In this document: in pieces, positions 59,801 to 64,000 of the stretch | Layout of the letters: every line of letters starts with the position of its first letter | How positions within the stretch are numbered: position 1 is the first letter of the stretch | Source of the DNA: Pseudomonadota bacterium | Lineage (GTDB): Bacteria; Pseudomonadota; Alphaproteobacteria; Sphingomonadales; Sphingomonadaceae | Assembly (NCBI GenBank): GCA_023457895.1 | Contig: JAEXAY010000010.1 | Span: forward strand, 121,884 to 185,883 | DNA length: 64,000 nucleotides | Reading direction: 5' to 3' | Notes under the pieces: model-generated | What the model was told of the DNA's origin: nothing | The model's input: the letters and a program-made list of their open reading frames with translations, nothing else | Databases searched by the model: none | Made by a program: the position numbers and the translations under genes

Positions 59801-61142
59801 GAGCGTCCGACAGACGCTGGCAGATGTCGGCGGGCAGCATGGGGCGATAAGAGGGCTTCGGCGGGGCGACCGAGGCCATGGCAGCCGATTGCACCAGCCT
59901 GGTCGGATGCGGCTCAGCACCGGGAATGCGCAAGGATTGCAGCGCATACTCCTCATAGATGGCATCGGACAGCCGAGCGCCTTCGGGCGGTGACCAGTCC
60001 ACGGTGTCATAGGCGAGTTCCACGCCTTCGGGGTCATTGGCCGGAGTGGCGACCGGCCGGCTCGCTGCCGAGCGGGTAAGATAGCCACGCACCGACTTCG
60101 GTGCGGGTGCCGGGGCCGCAATCGCGGCCATCGGTCGCGTGACAGGCAGACGCGGCGGAACCTCTGCCGTGATCCAGGAAAGCAGCGTGGCGACATCGGG
60201 CGCGATCCCCGGTGAGACCGGGAAGCTGGCCGGATCGTCGGCGGGCAATTTGTCGATGACGGTCAGCCGCGTGTCGATGCTGGTGCCGTGTTTTGCATAG
60301 ACCGCGCCATCGATCGCGGCGGTAAACACCATGCGGCCACGCGCCTGTAAACGGATGAAGGCATCGCGCCAGGCCGGCGCTTCGGGGCCGAACCCCGCGC
60401 CGGTGATTGTGACCAACCGGCCACCGGGGGCGAGACGGACCAGCGCTGAAGCAACATGCCGGTATGCCGCGTCGGCCATGCGCCCGGTCACGTTCGCCAT
60501 AGCCGAGAACGGCGGGTTCATCAGAACCACGGAGGGGACGGCATTTGCGGCCAGATGATCGTCGATCTGCGCGGCGTCGAACCGGCTGACGGGAAAGGCC
60601 GGGAAGAGAGAGGCGAGACAATCGGCGCGTCTGCCCGCCAGTTCATTGAGGATCAGCGAAGCGCCAGCGGTCTGCGCCAGGATCGCCATGAGGCCGGTGC
60701 CAGCCGATGGTTCCAGCACCATGTCATCGGGCGTGATCGCGGCCGCTGTCAGAGCAGCGAGACCCAGCGGGACAGGCGTCGAGAACTGCTGGAGGTTCTG
60801 ACTTTCCTCGGAGCGCCGGGTTTGCGTCGGCAGGAGCCCGGCAATCTTCGTCAGATGGGTGAGACGCGCATCCGGAGAGGCGGATTTGCGGAAAAGCGCC
60901 TTTCCGTATTTGCGCAGGAACAGAACGGTCGCGACCTCGCAGGCCTCATAGGCCGTCTTCCAGTCCCAGGCACCGGAAGCATCGGAAACACCGAAGGCGG
61001 TTTCCATGGCCGTCCGCAGGGTGGCGGCATCAATGCGCTGGCCGCGTTCCAGATGGGGAAGCAGAAGCCCGGCCGCAGCCAGAATTGCGGGCGCAGCCGC
61101 CTTCGGCGTGACCGGATCGGTCACGGGAAACACCATGTTCAT
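56820..61142 (-). CDS. Methyltransferase-Strawberry notch helicase fusion (1440 aa)
   Basis: Residues 1-330 hold an N6-adenine-type methyltransferase: the SAM motif VLEPSAGTG at 142-150 and the catalytic NPPF at 209-212. From about 420 on is a Strawberry notch SF2 helicase: Walker A around residue 500 (GDGTGAGKGRQSAG), DESHAMQNAGGG near 604, and a C-terminal helicase domain with GLGRTNRTNQAQPPLF. The last 400 residues are the SBNO-type C-terminal region. Such giant proteins travel on alphaproteobacterial conjugative elements; DNA modification, anti-restriction or defence have been suggested. ATG 61142 is preferred (GAGG nine bases before), with ATG 61136 possible. Confidence 0.9.
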   Translation of the reverse strand: MNMVFPVTDPVTPKAAAPAILAAAGLLLPHLERGQRIDAATLRTAMETAFGVSDASGAWDWKTAYEACEVATVLFLRKYGKALFRKSASPDARLTHLTKIAGLLPTQTRRSEESQNLQQFSTPVPLGLAALTAAAITPDDMVLEPSAGTGLMAILAQTAGASLILNELAGRRADCLASLFPAFPVSRFDAAQIDDHLAANAVPSVVLMNPPFSAMANVTGRMADAAYRHVASALVRLAPGGRLVTITGAGFGPEAPAWRDAFIRLQARGRMVFTAAIDGAVYAKHGTSIDTRLTVIDKLPADDPASFPVSPGIAPDVATLLSWITAEVPPRLPVTRPMAAIAAPAPAPKSVRGYLTRSAASRPVATPANDPEGVELAYDTVDWSPPEGARLSDAIYEEYALQSLRIPGAEPHPTRLVQSAAMASVAPPKPSYRPMLPADICQRLSDAQLETVIYAGDAHAGHLAGSWTVDEHFDHVSAAAEDAAGAIRFRRGFMLGDGTGAGKGRQSAGIILDNWLRGRRKAVWISKSDKLIEDAQRDWSALGMERLLVTPLSRFPQGRPITLTEGILFTTYATLRSDERGEKVSRVRQIVEWLGSDFDGVIIFDESHAMQNAGGGKGERGDVAASQQGRAGLRLQHALPDARVVYVSATGATTVHNLAYAQRLGLWGGEDFPFATRAEFVEAIEAGGVAAMEVLARDLRSLGLYTARSLSYEGVEYELLEHQLSDEQRRIYDAYAAMFSVIHNNLDAAMEAANITGSEGTLNRQAKSAARSAFESTKQRFFGHLLTSMKTPTLIRSIEGDLKAGHAAVIQIVSTGEALMERRLAEIPTEEWNDISVDVTPREYVGSYLQHSFPVQLYEPFTDSEGNLSSRPVFRDGQPVESREAVARRDEMLEHLGSLPPVPGALDQIVQRFGTDVVAEVTGRSRRIIRKGEGASARLAVENRAPSANLAETAAFMDDQKRILVFSDAGGTGRSYHAELSARNQRLRVHYLLEPGWKADAAIQGLGRTNRTNQAQPPLFRPIATDVKAEKRFLSTIARRLDTLGAITRGQRQTGGQGLFRPEDNLESPYARDALRQLYLLIVRGKVEGCPLERFESATGLKLMDSNGIKDDLPPITTFLNRLLALTIELQGILFDDFEQLLQARIDGAIVSGTYDMGLETLRAESFIVTDRQVIHTHPGTGAETRLMTLTERKRNQPVTLDAALAELDDPRAKLLLNERSGRAAVQIPTTSVMLDDGEIERRVRLIRPMEAMNIPVRMMGDTHWVEADRAVFASAWNTELAEVPEFTDSILHMVTGLLLPIWKRLPQDSSRVYRLQTDEGERIIGRRVSPAWAANAATSGVSSSLTPDAAYAALTEGRTILDLAEGLQLRRVRVMGANRIELTGFSDAMRERLRAYGLFSEIISWKLRFFVPIGASGPEIIGKLFDRFPVERIGEREAA

Positions 61143-61250
61143 GTCAGAAAACCTCGGGAGAGCAGAAGCGGGCAAGCCCGGCCAGCGCTCTCTCAACCAC
61201 CCGGACTCGCCCCGTTCCGGCAAGCCTCTTCCTCTGAACCTGACCGCATA

Positions 61251-61281
61251 AGAAAAGCGCCCCGACCGGATGGTGGGGCGC
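61251..61281 (-). terminator. Rho-independent terminator after the 214-aa gene
   Basis: On the reverse strand GCGCCCC pairs with GGGGCGC and is followed by TTTTCTT. It separates the small-gene operon from the methylase-helicase gene. Confidence 0.75.
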
Positions 61282-61288
61282 CAGAGGA

Positions 61289-61933
61289 TCATCCGAAGCG
61301 GCGACCGGCTTCGGTAAACGTGTATTCGTTCGCGAGGATGGTTTCATCCACGACCGCGTCGGAAGATAGATAATCGTATTCGCGCTCAAGCTGGCGGTAG
61401 AGCCAGCGGGCGAGATCGCGCAGCGCTTCGATCACAGTCTCCTCGGCATCCGCCGTCATGTCCTGCCAATTCGGGCTGTCGCGCTCGACCGAGATCGCCA
61501 TGCAGTATTCGTGATAGTAATGGCCGCGATGGCTGGCCTCGGCGCGCAACTGGTAGAAATTGCGTTTCTGAATCGCCTGCAGAGCATCGGCGATGCGGTG
61601 CAGGTCGGTGTCCTGCGGCGCATATTCCCGGATCAGGCCTGGGGCGCCTTTGCGGTAGGAAAGCCGCGCCTCGAAGCACGCGCCATCCCCTTGCGACCAG
61701 AAGCCCCGGAACCAGATGCAGGGTTCCTGCCGGGTGCCGCCGCCCATGAGCCGGACCGGCCGGATCTTGAGGTCCAGACCGAGGATTTCGGCGATGCGCT
61801 GGAAATCCTCATAGACGGTCTCATACCAGTCATGGTCGAAGCCGCCTTCGCGATACCAGGCCCGGGCCCTGTCCTTCGCCGCGTCGGTCAACTCGTCGAG
61901 ACGATAGACGGTGGTTTCGATGACCTTACTCAT
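61289..61933 (-). CDS. Hypothetical protein (214 aa) of the island
   Basis: The product starts MSKVIETTVYRLDELTDAAK after GGAGGCGATCCCT. It is soluble, with aromatic-rich segments ARAWYREGGFDHDWYETVYEDFQRIAEILGL and RGHYYHEYCMAISVERDSPNW, and a helical C terminus. The family is familiar from Tn4371-like elements, sometimes labelled antitoxin without evidence. No function is offered. It overlaps the upstream gene by eight bases. Confidence 0.7.
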   Translation of the reverse strand: MSKVIETTVYRLDELTDAAKDRARAWYREGGFDHDWYETVYEDFQRIAEILGLDLKIRPVRLMGGGTRQEPCIWFRGFWSQGDGACFEARLSYRKGAPGLIREYAPQDTDLHRIADALQAIQKRNFYQLRAEASHRGHYYHEYCMAISVERDSPNWQDMTADAEETVIEALRDLARWLYRQLEREYDYLSSDAVVDETILANEYTFTEAGRRFG

Positions 61934-62342
61934 AGGGATCGCCTCCCTCCAGCACGGTGGAAAGCCAGCCATCGGTATAGATCCAGTCGACCGTCTCGCC
62001 GGTGGCGAGGTCGAGAACATGCGCGCCGCCGCCGAAACCGTCGATGCGGGGTTTCGAGCAGGTATTGGCATATTGCAGGCCCCACCGGCCGCTCAGGCCG
62101 AATTCGGCGGCGCAGCGTTTGACGAACTGGATGACGTGCTCCGGATCGCCGGTGAGGTCATCGCGCATCCAGAGCTGCGTGCCGCCATGTTCGGGCTGGA
62201 TCGAAAGCAAGAATCCATCCGAGGGCGGATCTTCCGCGTCATTTGCATCGGCCAGCGCATTGTAGAGATCGAGCGCACGGGCGGCGTTTTCGGGCGTGCC
62301 CACATCGAGCAGGCAGGAAAAATGCGTGTAATAGTCAGCCAT
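61926..62342 (-). CDS. Hypothetical protein (138 aa) of the island
   Basis: ATG 62342 follows GGAGG at five bases. The product MADYYTHFSCLLDVGTPENA... has a mixed alpha/beta look with GFLLSIQPEHGGTQLWMRDDLTGDPEHVIQFVKRCAAEFGL and GRWGLQYANTCSKPRIDGFGGGAHVLDLATGETVDWIYTDGWL. No catalytic motif is visible; it is reminiscent of small immunity-like or regulatory proteins but is not assigned. It precedes the 214-aa gene in the same operon. Confidence 0.7.
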   Translation of the reverse strand: MADYYTHFSCLLDVGTPENAARALDLYNALADANDAEDPPSDGFLLSIQPEHGGTQLWMRDDLTGDPEHVIQFVKRCAAEFGLSGRWGLQYANTCSKPRIDGFGGGAHVLDLATGETVDWIYTDGWLSTVLEGGDPYE

Positions 62343-62363
62343 GGCGGCCTCCGGACATGACAA

Positions 62364-62384
62364 GGCCCGGCGCGGGACCGGGCC
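62364..62384 (-). terminator. Hairpin between two small genes, weak terminator
   Basis: GGCCCGG and CCGGGCC form a stem with a 7-base loop; the tail on the reverse strand is TTGTCAT, so termination would be partial. Confidence 0.4.
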
Positions 62385-62408
62385 GAATGGATGGAAATGG
62401 GCGGAAGA

Positions 62409-62963
62409 TCAGGCGGCTTGCGGCAGGCGGAGCAGTTCGGCCGCCGTCTCGCGCCAGAAGGGGTCGACCAGTCGCGCCTCACAAAGGCTGGCGCGCAAGC
62501 GCAGGTCACGGGCCAGTTCGCGATTGGCGCGCCCCGACGCGGCAAAGGCCATGCCGCGCAGTCGACTGGCCTCGGTGACGATACGGCGAGCCTCGGCATT
62601 GGACGTGACAGGCTGCTGCCAGAGGATGATGCCCGCGCGGATTTCGCCGGCAAGGACCAGACCGTATTCGCGGTCCTGGATGAGCATGATGCGCGGGCAG
62701 AAATGCGGGAAGCTGTCCGGCCCGGTGCAAATGTCGCCCCGCGACAGGCGCAGGGCGGCGAACTGCATGGCCTCTTCCGGCGACGGGCATTCCCCTAGCG
62801 GGATCATGCGCTCGAAACTGTCGGCATTGCCATCGTCAGCGCTGGCCAGACCGAGGCAGGAGATGCGCAGCGGCAGCTTTTGCGCCCGGTAAAGTGCGGG
62901 AAGCACATCGGCGGCCAGAATCTCGCCGATAGGACGGAAGGTTTCAAAACGGGCGATGGTCAT
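62409..62963 (-). CDS. Hypothetical protein (184 aa) of the island
   Basis: ATG 62963 follows GGAGTG; a GTG nine bases upstream overlaps the site and is less likely. The product reads MTIARFETFRPIGEILAADVLPALYRAQ, then a Cys-containing middle ISCLGLASADDGN, DICTGPDSFPHFCPRIMLIQD, and a helical C-terminal region (ARRIVTEASRLRGMAFAASGRANRELARDLRLRASLCEARLVDPFWRETAAELLRL). No family is recognised. Confidence 0.65.
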   Translation of the reverse strand: MTIARFETFRPIGEILAADVLPALYRAQKLPLRISCLGLASADDGNADSFERMIPLGECPSPEEAMQFAALRLSRGDICTGPDSFPHFCPRIMLIQDREYGLVLAGEIRAGIILWQQPVTSNAEARRIVTEASRLRGMAFAASGRANRELARDLRLRASLCEARLVDPFWRETAAELLRLPQAA

Positions 62964-63161
62964 CGGGATCACTCCATGACGGGCGCCGGTGAGTCTCTCT
63001 CTCCGACCCTCAACCCGTCACGGCCGAACGGCCCGCACTCTTCCTCTCTGACCGGGGCAGCCCGGTTCCGCCGTCGACGATGGGCAACCATCGCGACGCG
63101 CTGAAGGCCCGGTCGCGAGCTTGTCGCGGCCAGGCCGTCGGGGATGAGGCGCGGTCGCGCC

Positions 63162-63326
63162 TTACCCCCAAGGATCCAGCTCCAGCTTTACCATGTCGTC
63201 GTCGCCGTCGAACTCGGCGGCGGGACAAGCGGCGTGGGTGCCGTCCCCGGCCTGGAACACGACGATCTCGACCATCAGCGTGGCGGCGAGGCTGGCGGCG
63301 AAGGCGGTGGCATCTGCATAGGACAT
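63162..63326 (-). CDS. Small hypothetical protein (54 aa)
   Basis: ATG 63326 follows AGGAG at nine bases. The product MSYADATAFAASLAATLMVE... ends in an acidic tail FDGDDDMVKLELDPWG. It has one amphipathic helix and an acidic C terminus, as many small island proteins do. The next gene downstream on the strand is the 184-aa one, 200 bp away. Confidence 0.55.
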   Translation of the reverse strand: MSYADATAFAASLAATLMVEIVVFQAGDGTHAACPAAEFDGDDDMVKLELDPWG

Positions 63327-63744
63327 GGGTTCCGGCTCCTGTCTTTGGAGGCGGGGGGACCATCCCCCGCGCGACAGGCGCCCGAAGTGTCTGACCGGAT
63401 CTGCAATCACCCGAGGGCGTTCGGACTTTTTCCGAATCCCCGAGGGCGGCACGCGCGCGTAAGCCGACCCCTTTGGGGTTGAATGTCAAAGAGACGGATC
63501 GGACCAAGGTTTGCGAATGGAATCGGGGGTGGTTCTTCGCATCTGACAGGATGCCGGATACCCGTCGCAGATGCTCTGCCGCGCCAGTCTTGCCACCATG
63601 CTGGCATCAGGATCATGTTCCCTTCAGGCCAGAGATGGCTGCCGCTTGTCCTGATGGGGATGGCGGATTGCATGGTGAAGCCGGATTGGACCCGTCCGGT
63701 GCAGACCTCGCATCCTCACGGCCCGACACCCTGCGATCGGACCT
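63327..63744. other. 418-bp stretch without a supported gene
   Basis: A minus-strand frame (63407-63673) is open but has poor start context and low-complexity content. The segment next to the 54-aa gene carries a hairpin (63351-63370). The rest may be promoter DNA. Confidence 0.4.
63351..63370 (-). other. Hairpin upstream of the 54-aa gene
   Basis: GCGGGGG and CCCCCGC flank a six-base loop, 25 nt before the gene. It resembles hairpins A and B in position upstream of an island gene but not in sequence. Confidence 0.35.
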
Positions 63745-64000
63745 TCAGCTCCAAAGCCCATCGGCGATTTCTCGGGCGATCATCGCGCGCGCCTTCATTA
63801 TAAGGTCGTCGCCCGAGGTATCGATATGACCGAAGAAACGGGCACGAGCACCATGAACTGTCCACTCGGCGTAGCGGCAATACTCACGGGCATCGAGCCG
63901 GAACACCCGCATGTCTTCGGCCCAATGGGGCTTTGGCTCCACGACAACAGTGATGCCATCGCGGGTTTCGGTCCACGGTAAGGTACGATCCGACGGGGGG
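63745..64000 (-). CDS. Hypothetical protein, C-terminal part (runs off window)
   Basis: The reverse strand is open from the right edge to the stop at 63745: ...TLPWTETRDGITVVVEPKPH, then WAEDMRVFRLDAREYCRYAEWTVHGARARFFGHIDTSGDDLIMKARAMIAREIADGLWS. The part seen has a beta-strand pattern and an HIDTSGDDLIMKARAMIAREIADG helix. A GTG at 63942 could be an internal start, but the frame continues upstream with plausible residues. No family is recognised. Confidence 0.55.
   Translation of the reverse strand, partial: PPSDRTLPWTETRDGITVVVEPKPHWAEDMRVFRLDAREYCRYAEWTVHGARARFFGHIDTSGDDLIMKARAMIAREIADGLWS

Noticed and set aside
63407..63673. An 88-codon minus-strand frame near the right edge
   Set aside because: No good start context and a tail rich in Arg/Pro/Gly; could be a small gene but nothing in the sequence supports it.
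1..64000. CRISPR arrays
   Set aside because: No run of equally spaced direct repeats was seen; the repeats present are palindromic intergenic elements with variable spacing.
1..64000. rRNA genes or full tRNA genes
   Set aside because: No stretch with the conserved tRNA T-loop and CCA pattern in full, and no rRNA-like sequence, was found by eye; a tRNAscan run would be decisive.

Overview
The window reads as a piece of an alphaproteobacterial chromosome, most likely from the order Sphingomonadales (Sphingopyxis/Sphingomonas-like). The evidence is high GC, a TonB-dependent receptor paired with a beta-propeller phytase, the rlmH/rsfS/nadD housekeeping genes, and a family of intergenic palindromes built on arms of the type CCACCCTCCCT...AGGGAGGGT. 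Assignment below order level is inference.

Positions 1 to about 34,770 look like core chromosome with genes on both strands: a partial glutathione S-transferase; two tandem TPM-domain envelope proteins; a von Willebrand A protein ending in an I78 inhibitor-like domain; a YqaA/DedA membrane protein; an EnvC-like degenerate M23 protein; ahpC and ahpF; rlmH, a DsbA-family oxidoreductase, rsfS and nadD; a HAD hydrolase with an exported (possibly Ivy-like) protein; an aldehyde dehydrogenase; a ThDP enzyme; CsbD; a coupled TDO-like/kynureninase-like pair; DUF167; a divergent phytase/TonB receptor pair with Pho boxes facing both genes; a CHASE2-EAL phosphodiesterase preceded on its downstream side by a tiny candidate ORF; an operon of DUF4153 protein, response regulator and histidine kinase; and a CDP-alcohol phosphatidyltransferase divergent from a ferredoxin-reductase-type flavoprotein, with another Pho box between them.

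From about 34,780 to the right edge the DNA is a mobile island. Its left boundary looks like an integration scar at the 3' end of a tRNA gene: a 12-bp acceptor end with CCA lies next to a terminator. The chromosomal palindromes stop there. The island backbone resembles Tn4371-type integrative conjugative elements of alphaproteobacteria. It carries replication initiator A, ParA, a ribbon-helix-helix protein, DUF2840, a TraF-like S26 peptidase, DUF736, a lytic transglycosylase and a VirD2-type relaxase, most of them joined by 4-base ATGA overlaps. The relaxase is cut off before its second HUH histidine, and no traG or trb genes follow in the window. In their place lies a piece of a sulfide-response locus (ArsR/BigR-type regulator, rhodanese, truncated TauE, truncated persulfide dioxygenase-like MBL protein). 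The MBL part is fused in frame to the C-terminal half of a UvrD-type helicase.

The cargo includes HipBA with a palindromic operator, a two-gene Gabija anti-phage system (GajA OLD-type nuclease, GajB helicase), and a floR-type florfenicol/chloramphenicol exporter beside a decayed lysR. A large leftward module (53,920 to 64,000) holds a methyltransferase-Strawberry-notch helicase fusion, a Toprim protein, a DUF2493/SLOG protein and several small conserved-looking proteins of unknown function. Two hairpins with compensatory base changes lie about 155 to 160 nt upstream of two of the island genes. The integrase and right attachment site are not in the window.
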